A stretch of 64,000 nt of DNA from Paraphaeosphaeria minitans. Taxonomy: Eukaryota > Ascomycota > Dothideomycetes > Pleosporales > Didymosphaeriaceae. The notes beneath the pieces were generated by a model that did no database searches, was not told where the DNA came from, and saw only the letters and a list, made by a program, of their open reading frames with translations. The translations under genes were made by a program, and so were the position numbers. The stretch is from contig WJXW01000011.1 of the NCBI GenBank assembly GCA_015832175.1, positions 744,001-808,000 of the forward strand, in the 5' to 3' direction. Of the stretch, positions 44,756-56,925 are shown piece after piece (positions within the stretch are counted from its first letter, which is position 1; each line of letters starts with the position of its first letter).

Positions 44756-46334
44756 TGCCTATTCAAATCAATGTCATCACTCGCAAAGAGTTTCACATCA
44801 TCATGCCTTTCTTCCCATGTCTGTGATTCCTTCATCGTGCCATCTCACCATGTATGCTTTGTGCTGTGCTAGCTTCGCCATGTTGTTGCCCTCGGTGTTG
44901 ATTGCTTGCTGTAGCCTTCACTGCGTCAGACTCTGACGCGCTGCCACACCGTCGCATACCGCCCGCTCTCTCGCGCAACACCCACTCTTTCGCATGCCGC
45001 TGATTTTACAAAGCTAGCTGCTATACGCTAACACATGTCGCGATACCCTTTGCCCGTGTTGGCAACCTGCTTTAACTGCCACGTCTTCTTTCTCCCACTC
45101 GTCGCCCACGATGACGCTTGCCGCCCATGCCTTGACCGGAGAGCGCCAGCACCACGCTTCCCGCCGCGGCACCAAGATGCTTTCTCTCCACGACCATCTC
45201 CCGCCAGTTCCACGCACTATGCCGCGCAACCTCTAAACGCGCCCACAGCAACGTGTCAACCTCTCCAAGTCCCTAGCACTCCGGCAAGACATAAGTCATG
45301 TTAGCATCGCCACCAGCTTCTCACAATCTACAGAAGCGACAGCGAGAGCGACACTCCCTCTCCCCCACCCCTTTCGCTGTCCCGCCCGCGCCACCGCACC
45401 CTCTCCCTCGCCTTTCGAACCAGCCGCGATCAAATCGCCCGCCATGATCGGACTCAGCAACTACGTCGCACGCGTCACGTACCCCAGCTAGCAGCGCACT
45501 GATCAGCACGCTCTCGCACGCCTAGATAGTCATACGGCCGTCTGCCACTATACGTCACACCCTCAGTATACACCGCGTATCTGCATCTGCATCTGCCTCT
45601 GCCTCTGCCAAAATCCTCCATAGCCAGCGCACTCCGCGTACTCGTGTTCACCGCCGCGACGACGTCCGTCCCCTCTCTGTGCTTGCGTCGCGTCCAGCAG
45701 ACCCTAGCGCAGGGTCGGAAATCCGAGGGTGTGGAACCACGGGGTGTTGCACCAGACTGCTTTGTTGGGGTTTCTTTCGAGGGGCGTGGTATCTTCGATG
45801 GATGCAAGGCGTGAGAGGGCGGCGTCGAAGGCGTCGATGGTGGGACTGGGCTAAGGATCAGAAGGCGAGGGGAGGAATGGGGGAGAGGGTGTAGTCGCTT
45901 GCCCCATTGCTCGGGCGCGGGAAGGTCCAGGATTTGTTTCGGGGATTGGCGTTTACGACAAGGGCAGAGGGCGTGTCTGGTAGACGGCTAAAGGGGCGAG
46001 GAGTGCGCTGTGGAGCTGGGAGAGGATGGCGGTGCGTTGGTGGAGGATTTGGTTTTTTTTTTCGGACGCTGTGGTGAGAATGTGAAGCTATGCGTGTTCA
46101 GTTGGTGGAAACTTACATGGGCGTACGCGAAGGACTGAGAGCAACTTACTTTGTTATCCCCTGTTCCCGAAGTAGACTTCACGCGTTCTAAAAAATCAAG
46201 CGCGCGGAATTGTGCAACCCGTTGACCAGAAGCAGGCTCTCCATGACTGTTGTTGATGAAGCCCAAGCGAGTTTCACGTTGATTCCCAGCATTCAAATGT
46301 TGCAGACGTATTGAGCAATTCATTCTATCCATCC

Positions 46335-48119
46335 TTAATTGCCGTTTACTCCGCTCGTGCCATCCACCTCTGCTTTTCCAACCATCTGATTCAGCTTACC
46401 CTCATCACCTTCAAACTCCCCTCGCTCCACCATCCTCTTCTGCCACGGCAACGCTTCCTTCGCCGGCACCGCCGGCCCTACCTTGCCGCCCTCCTTCCTC
46501 CTCTCATGCCATTCGTCCACCTCCCTCTTCTCAATGAAATTCCCGTGCAGCCCTAGCCTAAGTTTCACCGGCAGATGCACCGCAGCAAGCGGACCCTGAC
46601 TGAGATTCTGCGCGTCAAAGATGAGAATGTCATTGCGTAGCACGTCGAGATGATTCAGCAGCGCCATGAGATAGCCTTCCCCCTCAACCGTCGAGCCCTT
46701 TTTCGGCACAAACACCGGTTCTTGAAACGTGCATGTGGGGCCGGCCCACCATGTATCCTTCTTGCCCGTGTTCCACTCGTAGTGCCCGATGACGTTGAAC
46801 AGGCCTCCTGCTGGAGGACCGCATTTTTGGAAGTCGTAAGGCTTGGTCGGGTCAATGTTGCACTGCCAGAAGTGGTTGTACTTCTTGGTCAGCACGCGGT
46901 CGTCTATGCGGGAGAATTCGCCGTTGATGCCGAAGACTCGCGCGGGTTGAACGCGTGTGTGGGTCGGGGTCTTGGGGTCGAAGACCCAGCGATAGGTGTC
47001 AGAGACGAGTGTGTTAAGTTGGAGGAGGTTTGTCTGCGTGGGCGTGGGGTCGTCCGGCGGGAAGAAAAAGAAGACGTTGTCGGAGGCGACGGTAAGATCG
47101 CAGACGATGTGGCCGTTTTCGTCTTCGTAGCTTCCAGCGACATGGCCGTGAAATCCTTTACACGTAAATCAGGCTGTATGTCCTGAAGTTTTTCACATGT
47201 GCTTACCATTATCGGCGCGAAGCCACACGATGTCTTCGGGCTTCCCACCCCGACGAGGCACGATCCCATACCACTGGTCTTCTTTCGGATCCCATGCAAA
47301 CTTGTTCCCTCCTCTCTCTACCCGTTCCTGGTTAACTTTTATCGGCGTCAGTGGTAGTATGAGATAATTCTTCGTGATTGCACAGTCGTGTATCATGCCG
47401 CAAAAAGGTGCCTTATACCAGCACTCTTCGGTCTTCTTCCCGTCCTTGTCGATGGTGTACACAACGATGTCACAGCTTGCATCACACCCATTACCACCGG
47501 CCTCGTACCCAAAGCAGACCATCTCCCCGGTATCAGGATCAAACTTAGGATGCGCGGTAAAAGTTGGAGACAACACTTGCCCATCGAAGTCGTAACGGCC
47601 AATCGTTTCCAACGTAGTCGGGTCCATGGCAAAAGGCGGTCCATCCTCCTTTGTCGCCAGCAATACGCCGCGCCAGAATACGATATTGGTATTCGATGCC
47701 GTTCTTATGATACCCTTGACCATCTCATTATCGGTATATGGATTCCGATACTTGCCCAGAAGCGCCTTTCTCGCGCTCCTCTCCGCCTTGAACCGATCCG
47801 TGTGCACGAAGCGTTGCTTGAAGTCCACATGTCCGTTCTCGAATTTGAACGCTGAGACTGAGCCGTCGCCATTGAAGTGAATGTCTTCTTCGAACAGAGG
47901 CGGGAATTGGTGGTCTGGCTGCACTCGGTAGAATGTCCCATTGATGTCTTTTGGTATTGAGCCCGTAGTCTCGCACTCGAAGATGTCTGCTTCCAAGCGC
48001 GAGGGCTTGTTGAAGCCTTGGAAGAAACCGGTGTCTGGGAACTTCACTTGATCTCCCGTCTGATTGCCTTCATGATAAGCTGGTGGTGCCGGAGCAGCAA
48101 GTGAGAAGATGTGTGCCAT
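46335..48119 (-). CDS. Carotenoid (apocarotenoid/stilbene) cleavage oxygenase
   Basis: Two exons: 48119-47207 and 47155-46335, joined in phase across a 51-nt intron to 577 residues. The protein shows the RPE65/carotenoid-oxygenase seven-blade beta-propeller pattern: [80 protein letters not shown], and [20 protein letters not shown]. The C-terminal part ends with [14 protein letters not shown]. The His in TAHPKFD, MIHD, the FHGHV region and LGLHGN fit the four iron-ligand positions. Members cleave a conjugated double bond with O2 using Fe(II). The sequence looks nearer to fungal CAO-1/lignostilbene-type enzymes than to retinal-forming CarX, which is my impression only. No carotenoid biosynthesis gene is nearby. 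There is no signal peptide. Confidence 0.88.
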
Positions 48120-49190
48120 GGTGAAGACTGCTATCGTTGTGCGAGGAGCAGCGAGGAACAGCGATGATGAAGCTAGTTAGGTAACCGATATCAATCGTTC
48201 AATGTGACAAAACTGCATTTTGACCATAATGTCTCGTGACGAAGTGGCCAGTGGGTCTGCAAGGCGTCCTTCGAAACGAGAGCGAAGTGGGGAACGGGTA
48301 CCGGTACAATAGTGGGCGGGGTACGCGTACTGTCATGGGTAGGCCGGGTCTATGGAACCGATTAAAGACGGCGCAAAGCTATGACTCGGTATGATGAAGC
48401 CGCGATTATATGCGGATGCTAGCGTAAATGGTCGTTCAACGCTATGCGCTTTCGCAGTCTCGGTCGCGAGATTGTTGCCGTGGGCGTCGAGTGGGACCTG
48501 TGGATCCACTAGCGTTGCGTAGGTAGGTACGAGGAGCTCTACAGAAAGAATTACGCGACAACAATGATAAAAGACATTACTTGTGAGGCGTAATAGGGGC
48601 AAACCTCTCCTAATAGCTTATTGAAAAAAGAAGTATTAATTTTAAGTGTAGCAGTTGTGGCGGTCCACTCTTAAGTTGGTGAGGGCTTGACTATTCCTCA
48701 TGGAAAACGAGCTCCTCGTAGATACGGTAGGTAGTGTTGGAAGGTGAGTGCTTCCATTGGTAGCAGGTGCTACCACTAGATGAGTGTTTACAAGCGTCAT
48801 CGCTCACAGAGCTAATTTCATCACTTCACTCAACAAGTACAACCTACCTGCCTGCCCAACGTAACTCGAGTCAACCAAAATTGGACCTCAACAAACGCTT
48901 GCCGACTAGATAAAATCCCACTCGAATTCCTCAGCTTTCAGATTCCAATTTCACATCAATCCAAAAGTATCATCGTCATAGCTAATTAAGACAAGAATCT
49001 CAAGAAGGAGAAGAGGCAGGGTAACACGCAGTCACAAGCACAGCCCACAGCATCAGAGAAACCTAAGCAGGTTTCAGATAATCCCAGTACCCCAAAAATC
49101 ATCAAGAACGCATCTCGAAGCGCTTTCGGCACACCACCATTCGTCTCACCACTTACCACCGACATACAAAGGAAGATGTAACAAACCAAC
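48120..49190. other. Intergenic, divergent promoter region
   Basis: Between the carotenoid oxygenase (leftward) and HNH gene (rightward). No gene is recognised; a TAGGTAGGTA motif lies near 48519. Confidence 0.5.
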
Positions 49191-50671
49191 ATGCCGCAGT
49201 TGCAAGAGCTGATCAAGGATACGAAGAGAAAGAGCGAACAGCATTCTGCAGAGTGGGGTTCCCCCAAGAAGCTCAAGCGCGACCTCAACATGACCGAAGA
49301 TGACTGGACTCAAGTAATCGTTTCGCAATATGACCAATGGCACCAGGCGACCTTGGCCAACAATGAGATGCAGATCCGAGCCTTCTCTTCTTGCCTTCAA
49401 GAGTATCAGAAGAATCGCGATTCCGGGGACTTGCCGCAGGCAAAAGCCACAGAATTGATCACTGAAGCTGAAAAGAAGATCAATGAACTCACTACTGAGA
49501 ACATCATTCTGCGGTCTCACGAGTACACAGTAAAGGGACAGTACCTTGACAGCTACCGGAGGGCCTCCCAAACGGATATGGCATATGTTGATCTGTTGGT
49601 CGCGAGGTTCCTTCCTCCGTACGGCCACACGGAATGGTTCAAGGCGGCAGCGGGACGCAATCAACAAGACCAAGACAGATTTCGTTCCAATGTCATCAAG
49701 AGATACGGAAGCAAGGCCCAGCACAAAAACGGCGAAGATATAATCTGGTGTCCTATTGCTCGCAGGGCCTTCCGGGCTAAAAATGTTACGGCTGCTCATC
49801 TGGTACCGTACAGCACCGGAGAAGCGAACTGCTGCTACCTGTTCGGTGACACAGACAGCCCCCGCGGCCATCTTATGGATCCATCCAATGGCCTCATGCT
49901 GCATTCAGACTTTGAAGAATTGATTGATGCTAGTCGCATCAAATCAGCCCAGCTTCTATGGAGGACGTCGATCCAGAGACGCAGAAGAAGGTTGACTTTG
50001 ATGATCACGAGCCTTACAAAGTACAAGTCCTCGACGCAAGCCTGAAAGTTATAAAAGCAGACGAGGAGCGGACCGGCGGAATCGACGGTGACAAGCTGGA
50101 CGGGAGGATCCTATTCTTCAAGAATGAGAACCGCCCGAAAAAGCGGTACTTGTGGTTTGTTGCGGTCATCAATATAGCGCGACGACGTCGGTGCCGTGTT
50201 CAAAATTGGGAGAAGGACAAAGACATCCTGGGCACGGAAATGTGGGCCAGCCCCGGCGAATGGGTTCGAAGGTCAACCATGCATTGTATAATGTGTCGAA
50301 TTGGTTTCGACCCAACCCCCGAAGAGACGCTGAAGCTAGGACCGACTCTAGAAGGCAGCCCAGAAGTCAGCCCGATTTGCCAAGAGATTTCAGACCGCAT
50401 GTCCTTGAAAACTAGTCGAACTGGTTCGGCCAGACACGTTGTAAGAGTTTCTTCTCCGTCGGACGGTATTGTGAAGAGGGGTCGCGTGTTATCGGGTCCA
50501 TTCAGCAAAGGATATACGCTTGCCAAACACCGGTATGAGAGTACGCTCATGCCGAGAGCAGTTGGTGATCAGCGCGATGAGGAAGAAGACGAAGACGGTG
50601 ATGAAGACGAAAGCGACCAAGATGGTGAGGACGAGGAAATCGATCGGGATTTGTACGAAATCGATGATTAA
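49191..50671 (+). pseudogene. Fungal HNH-endonuclease-domain protein, frameshifted
   Basis: Frame one, from the ATG at 49191, has a coiled-coil-like N-terminus (residues 60-110). It is followed by the fungal HNH_2-type module: IIWCPIARRAFRAKNVTAAH, HLVPYSTGEANCCYLFG, and GHLMDPSNGLMLHSDFEELID. Near 49941 the sense shifts frame: PASMEDVDPETQKKV, YKVQVLDASLK, and LDGRILFFKNENRPKKRYLW follow, which belong to the same family in order. A one-base deletion after the ATC codon at 49938-49940 explains this, as no intron fits. The C-terminus is very acidic (about 30 residues of D/E) and ends at a TAA at 50669-50671. Such proteins are abundant and poorly understood in Pezizomycotina. They may be selfish or heterokaryon-type genes, but nothing here proves that. 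Confidence 0.65.
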
Positions 50672-50770
50672 CCAGGTGGAGGAGAGGGTGACGAGAGCGA
50701 GAAGATGAAGATGGTGAGAAGGACGAGGACAGGGATCGGTATTTGTAAGATATCGATGATTGACCAGGGA
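50621..50770. repeat. Partial tandem duplication of the HNH gene 3' end
   Basis: 50621-50680 (the coding end) and about 50710-50770 share GGACGAGGA, GGGAT, ATTTGTA, ATCGATGATT and ACCAGG in order. The second copy has stops. Confidence 0.65.
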
Positions 50771-50889
50771 ATTGCGCAGCATAATACGGTTGATTGAAAC
50801 CATTCTGCACGTAGTTGAACACCGAGAAAAGCAGTTGCATTGAAACGCACGCGAAATGCAAGATTTTGGGTCATGTAGTGTCATTGCAT

Positions 50890-51765
50890 CTACGCCTCAG
50901 ACTTTGGTTGGCTGAGGACCAAAGCCGGCGTGGTAGTTTTAGGGTCTTCACCATATAGAGGCGCCCTCAGGTCTTCTTCCGCCACCTGCTTCCCGGTTAT
51001 GGGGTGGGCATAGTGGAAAGGCACCACGCGAGTATCCGGCCAGAGCATCGGGTTCTCGCAGAGTTCATTCGGCCCGGCCGGATCTTCGGGGTATGTCGTG
51101 GACAAGAAAGGTATGTAGTTTGGCTTGGTGTGTGACCAGCCCTTCTCAAAGGTTCCGTGCCAGAACGGAAAGTACCTCAGTCGCAAAATCTTCCATACGC
51201 CGTCCTGCTTGATGTACTCGTTCTCGTATACGCCTCCTTCCCACCACTGCACGAGGCCGCGGGGGTGAGTGTCCTTGATGCTTTCGTGCGTGCCGGCGGA
51301 CATCATGCTACGGAAGCGGCCTTTCGCGCGTGTGCCGTCGGCGTCGATGTCTACGATGCCCTGGATCTGGGGATGGTCGAGGAGAAAGCCATGGACGGGA
51401 CCATTGCGGCCGTTCACGAAGTAGTTGGCAAAGCGGCCGACGTACAGCCGCTCGACTCCCTCCTTGCCATTGTAGCGGCCACCGAGAAACTCCACACAGG
51501 TATCGGGGTGGTCAGCGAAGAGTTCAGTCACCTACAGCTGTCAGCGATGGTAGAGACTTCAAGAGTGGACGCACTCACCTCCTTGTAGAGACATTTGTCG
51601 AGGTAGTAGCCGTACGTGTACTGGAGCTTCCTCACGTCCTCCTGAGCTGTTGGCTGATTAGCCTTGGCAGTGGATGACTAAGCATCGCGACCTACACCTC
51701 ACCAGCGACACCTCCTTCTGTAGTTGCGCAACCAACTGCTTGAGCTCTTCCATTTCGCTGCCCAT
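50890..51765 (-). CDS. SnoaL-like domain protein
   Basis: Three exons: 51765-51703, 51641-51579 and 51531-50890. All introns are phase 0, giving 255 residues. The first 20 residues form a helix (EELKQLVAQLQKEVSL). The next part, EDVRKLQYTYGYYLDKCLY and VTELFADHPDTCVEFLGGRY, is the typical start of a SnoaL_4/NTF2-like fold. Later strands are KGRFRSMMSAGTHE, QWWEGGVYENEYIKQDGVWK, and ILRLRYFPFWHGTF. Such proteins act as small-molecule cyclases, isomerases or dehydratases, or as ring-hydroxylating-type subunits. The substrate is unknown. The gene is divergent from an aldehyde dehydrogenase, with a 600-base common upstream region, and close to a zinc-cluster regulator, suggesting a shared pathway. 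Confidence 0.8.
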
Positions 51766-52365
51766 TGTGACTGTGTGACTTGAGATGTAATCTGAGTACG
51801 AAAAGGCTTGCAAGCTCACCTTCTTAAGCTGCTCGTTCGGCTCCTTCGGTGCTCGACGTGTCGCATGCTACCGTCCAGCTACAGCGCCCTTCAGGGAGCT
51901 CTTTTCCCATTACGTCCCAGGCTCGCGACTACGGTGATCCTCCATTGGACCGGCAATTATATTACCGTTCACAGCCTCTTCTGAGTCTTCTCCATGGCGG
52001 TTGTATATGACCGATGTTGCAGCGCTGCGGCGGGGTCAAGTGTAGTGCGTAGGTAGCGGCGCTCACACCCCACTAGACTACCCATATGCCCCCGCCGACG
52101 ATGTCCCACCATGTGGGGTCCTATCTACGGTGCTTCCAGCCTTGCAAACTCTCTCAGAACTCCTTGCATTAGACCTGTCAGCTGTTACACGCAGCCGTGT
52201 CAATCTCCAATTCTACAGCAGTACGAATATCATTGCTACCTAGTACATGTTTTCCTAATCAACGGCCACCGCAAGAAGAATTGCATAGCTGCGCTTCACG
52301 TTCCAACATCGATATCCCTAAATTTTGCGCATTTGACCGTACGCAATTACCGTAGCCTCTGCAAG
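51766..52365. other. Shared divergent promoter region (SnoaL-like / aldehyde dehydrogenase)
   Basis: 600 bases without a gene, so both flanking genes may share control elements. No strong TATA box is seen. Confidence 0.5.
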
Positions 52366-54029
52366 ATGGGACTTCCCGAGTACATCGAAACTCGCCTTTT
52401 CATCAATGGGGAGGTTCGTGCCTGATGCTGCTCTTGTCCGACACCTGCTCATCTAGTATAGTTTGTCGGATCCTCCGATGGCAAAACTTTTGATATCACC
52501 AACCCGGCCACTCTGAAACATGTGGCAAAGGTTCACGAGGCATCCGAACAAGACACGGACCGAGCAGTCGCCTCAGCCAAAGCTGCATTCCCGTCATGGT
52601 CGGCCCTATCGCCAGCCCAACGTGCACCTTACTTCAAGAAGCTTGCTACTTTGATACGCGAAAACAACGATGAACTGGCTGTTCTTGAAGCTTCGTCAAT
52701 GGGAAAGCCTGTCGGTGCATTTTTCGACGGCTTTGCGGCTGCTGGAAAGTTTGATCACTACGCAGAAACTGGTCATACCGTCCAGGGAACCACCAGTGAG
52801 TAGACATTCTGGCTGTGCTGCACGTGAGAAATATCAATCGAAGTAACACCTAGCGTAGGTGTGCAGACCCCCGGGTTTCTGAACTTGACATTACGCCAGC
52901 CGTACGGTGTGGTGGCTGCTATCATCCCTTGGAACGCCCCTCTGCTCTTTCTGGCAGGCAAAGTAGCTCCTGCACTTATCGTCGGTAACACAGTCGTGGT
53001 AAAGAGTAGCGAGAAGGCACCTCTGACTGTAAGCCATTGCTCTGACTCGAGACTTATACTGACAGCCATCAGTCCGCAAAATTAGCCACACTAGTCCAAA
53101 AAGCTGGATTCCCTCCTGGTGTCTTCAACATCATCACTGGATTTGGAAATGTAAGCAGAAATTTGTCTTGGACCACCAGAGAGTGCCCACCAACCTTTAT
53201 CTAGGTCAGCGGATCCATCCTCAGTCACCACATGGACGTACGCGCTCTCTCGTTCACGGGATCCGGACGCACAGGCCGAATTATTCAAGCGGCTGCTGCC
53301 AAGTCGAACCTGAAGGCCGTCTATCTGGAACTGGGTGGCAAGTCCCCGGCAGTCATTTTCGACGACGCCGATCTCGAGAAAGCAGCAAAAGATACTGGTT
53401 ACAGCGTCCAGTCGAACAGCGGACAAGTCTGCATGATGAACTCCCGCATCTATGTGCAGGATACGGTATTCGACAGATATATAGAACTCTTCAAGGAAAA
53501 TCTTATTAGCAATGTCCATGTTGGTGACCCGCTAGACAAAGGCATCAACCATGGTCCTCAGGCGGATGAGATCCAGCACAAAATCGTTCTTCGATATTTG
53601 GACATGGGCAAACAGTCCGGTGATCTAGTTCTCGGTGGCTCCGCACCGTCAGACCGGGAGGGATACTACATCCATCCGACAGTGTTCACCAATACTCCTG
53701 AAGGTGCTCAGATCATGAAAGAGGAAGTATTCGGACCGGTCGTGAACGTCAATATCTTCAAGACGGAAGAAGAAGTCCTTGCCAAAGCGAACGACACCGA
53801 GTATGGACTGTACGCAGCAGTGTACACGCGGGACATCAGCCGGGCATTGCGATTTGCGAAGGGTCTCGAAGCTGGCACGGTTGGGGTCAATTGCACAAGT
53901 CCCACGACAGGAGTAAATGACACGCCTTTCGGAGGGTACAAGTCCTCGGGCACAGGCAGAGAAGGAGAGCCGATGTACTCACTGAACAACTTCCTTGAAA
54001 CGAAGTCGGTGATCATCAAACTAGACTAG
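52366..54029 (+). CDS. NAD(P)-dependent aldehyde dehydrogenase
   Basis: Five exons: 52366-52413, 52462-52795, 52859-53028, 53073-53150 and 53205-54029. All join in phase to 484 residues, the usual family length. Landmarks: [19 protein letters not shown] (Asn153 for the oxyanion), [21 protein letters not shown] (cofactor loop), YLELGGKSP with Glu252 as general base, [12 protein letters not shown] with Cys286 as nucleophile, [10 protein letters not shown], and [15 protein letters not shown] near the end. It oxidises an aldehyde to a carboxylic acid, probably in the cytosol since no targeting signal is seen. The aldehyde is unknown. Its neighbours, a divergent SnoaL-like gene and a downstream zinc-cluster regulator, suggest a small catabolic or aromatic/terpenoid conversion module. 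Confidence 0.92.
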
Positions 54030-54421
54030 GTAGGTAGATGCTCGCCGCTTAGGTAGGCACTCAAGCAGCCACCCGTGCATGAAGGAAAAGGTACGGTTCT
54101 CCGCGATGCAGCATAGTCTAGCGAACCAAGCAGGGGTTCATCAGAAAACGCCATGCAATGAGATTTTGATGAAACAAGAGGCTACCCACTTGAGCATTGG
54201 CCTGCTCGACCTTTCTCGGCTGATGGCGCTCGCCCCCTGGCCCAGGGCCCCCACATTTATGAACAGCATGCAATCCCCACATTTTCCCCAACAGCATCTC
54301 TTTTGACGCCGGGCTGGCTTTTCCTATCACCGTGCGACCTCCGCTCTAACCGCATCATCGAATAATATCAGGCGTAGCGACGGATACTCGATACGGCGTC
54401 GGGTCCGATCATCGCCCGAAT
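54030..54421. other. Intergenic, nothing recognised
   Basis: A CTAGGTAGGTAG motif lies just after the aldehyde dehydrogenase stop. The promoter of the regulator must lie here. Confidence 0.5.
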
Positions 54422-56925
54422 ATGACCGACCCATCGGCTTCAACGGCCCACGCCCTGCAGCAGCAGCAGCAGCAGCCGCAGCCGCAGCCCATGCGCGGCC
54501 ACGGCACCCACCGTGTGCATAGCAGCTGCGACAGGTGTCGGAGCAGGAAGACCAAGGTACGAGACAAACCAAAGAGGCGTCCTCCATCACAGCTCGCCCA
54601 GACACTAACATTATAGCGCTAGTGCATCGATCCAGGTAAGCAGGGATTGTGGCTCTCGTATGCAATTGTGTGGGGGCTCACCACTCTGGTGCTTCAGTTC
54701 CTGGGCCTTGTAGATACTGCGCGCGCACTGGGTCCGTATGCCAGATCGCGACGCCTCGCCGCAAGCGGCCCTACTACCATGTCACCGAGGAAGAGTACCA
54801 GTGCGCCATGCGCATATTGGAGCACCTCTTTCCGGATCGTGAACTCAATCTAGTCTCGCTTAGACAGATTGCCCAAGACGTCGTCGACGGAAGGCTTGTG
54901 GGGTCAGTCGTTGAAGGCGAACCTGTGCCCTCGGTCAGTGAAGAGACCAGTCCGGATGAAGGGGATTCACCACACGAGGCAGACCCTGCGCTGGATTCGG
55001 TGAACGATCTGCATGAGCCCCTGGGAACCATGATGAAAGACTCCACGGGTCGATATCGTACGTGTGACGATAGCCCAGCATGTCTGCCCACTAAGAAACA
55101 CCAGGCTACGTTGGAGCACATTCGGAGATTCCTTTCAATGCTGCCATCTGCTCCATGGGCAGAGAAGCAGAGCTACGGAAGAACCCCAACATCATCGGGC
55201 CTCCCAAGGTCGGACTCTATCCTCCGTCCCTTCCCACGACACTGACCAATGAAACCGGATCACCCGGCCGCTCTTTCTTTCTTCCGCGGCGGGAGCTTTG
55301 TGACTACTACATCTCTAGGTTTCTCGAGGATGTTCACTGTACCCATTGGTTCTATTCGATCGAGCAGTTCCTGTACCGCGTGGAATCGACCTACAGTGGC
55401 AAAGCAGGGAAGCTAAGCAACTCGTGGATGTGCTCACTGTATGCCATCTTGGGACTGGGCGCCGCCAACTATGAGGAACCAAGCGGACAGTCGCCGCTGC
55501 CTCCTGGCTCACCTGCTGCGTCCGATGAGAAGTCGTCGGAAGACTATATTGCGCTCGCAAAGGAGTTGATGCCTTCAGTGTACGAGGAAGCAGACATTGA
55601 CAGTATCCGTGCGCTAGCCATCATGGTGAGTACGTATTGCCAGAGGGGTTCGAAAGCACTCACCAAGGCACTGTTCTCATTCTCAAGCCGGACTATTGGA
55701 GCTTGGGGGATTTGGCTCGATCGTTCACTGACAAACACCTCCCAGAGCATCGCATTGGAAAACCTCTGCTCGAGAACAACGTCTTACCTCTACATGGGCG
55801 CAAGTATCCAGGTCGCCTATTCGCTAGGCCTGCATCGGGACTCCATCACGGACTCCGGGGCGTCGATGGAGCGCGAACAAAACCGTCGCATCTGGTGGAC
55901 ACTGTTCAATCTCGACCTCGAAATTGCGTCCCGAGGCGGAAGCCCGACCCTGATCGACGAACGGTACCTCCGCATAACTACACCCTTGCCATCCGAGCAG
56001 GTCAGCACCTCTCTACCCATCGCGATCGCCTTGACCCGCTTACAGCACGCAGATCCTATATCCTGGCATGCACACTCCCCTCTCCTGGCTCACAACCTCC
56101 GTCTCCCTCTGCCGCCTCAAGCGCGAGATCATCCAAGCCGTCTACACCGAGCGGTTTCTGAACTCCCGCACCCTCCCCTTCACCACCGTCTCCAAGCTCC
56201 TCCTCTCCCTGCAGGGCTGGCAGCAACTCATGCCGCCGCACCTCAAGCACGACGTCCCCGCCCCACCGACGCACAAGCGCGCCGTCGCCGTGCTCCACCT
56301 GCAGTACTGGGCCGCCACCATCCTGCTCTGCCGGCCGTTCCTGCTGTATCTCGTGCTGAAACATAGTACCCTCCCGCCGAGTAAGAAAGTCTGGTTCGAA
56401 CGGATGGGCAAGACGACCATCGATGCGGCGCAGCGCAGTCTCGCAATCCTGCACACCATGGCATCCGAGTCCACGCTGTCCAGCCTCACCGCCTTCGACT
56501 CGACGTGCCTGCTGCGACTCGTCATGGTCTTCATCCTCGCCTTCGCGCACACGAAGCAGCCGCAGTACCGCGCACACATCGAAGCCACCATCGCATTGAT
56601 GAAAGGCCTCGAGCAGGTCGGCTTCTCCAAGATGGTCGCCGAAGAAACGCCCCTCCGGCTCGCCGACCTGGGCATCCCCGTCGTCGAAACGCGAGGCGAG
56701 GGCGCGCACGCACAGGTCGTGCTCGACGACGAACTCATCGCGCAGCTGTGGGGGAATCTCGATCCGAACCTCATGACGCCCCTGCAGACGCAGCAGAGTC
56801 TGGACCTCGCCTTCGACGACACAAACTACTCGGATCTGAACAGCGAGATGCTGCAGCTGACGGGGCTGGACGACTCCATCGTGCTGGATGCGAACCACCC
56901 TTATTCGGGCTTCGACTTTCGCTAG
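54422..56925 (+). CDS. Zn2Cys6 transcription factor with fungal_trans domain
   Basis: Six exons: 54422-54556, a 13-nt exon 54623-54635, 54698-55057, 55105-55625, 55746-56000 and 56053-56925. All join in phase to 718 residues. A polyQ/QP stretch precedes the zinc cluster with Cys36, 39, 46, 54, 57 and 64, which is spread over the first three exons. After a variable linker come STGRYRYVGAHSEIPFNAAI, SRFLEDVHCTHWFYSIEQFL and SWMCSLYAILGLGAANYEE. These are followed by the fungal_trans core, with YMGASIQVAYSLGLHRD and RRIWWTLFNLDLEIASRGG, and a C-terminal LPPSKKVWFERMGKT region. The 120-nt intron 4 has no stop and is a multiple of three. It is a DNA-binding regulator and may control the adjacent aldehyde dehydrogenase and SnoaL-like genes, which is inferred from position only. 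Confidence 0.9.

Larger units (their letters stand above)
40844..46334. other. Gene-poor island with tandem repeats
   Basis: 5.5 kb without a supported gene. Minus-strand frames with CxxC motifs (near 42260 and 44485) are too short and broken to call. It holds five short tandem or near-tandem repeats, listed separately. Confidence 0.45.
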
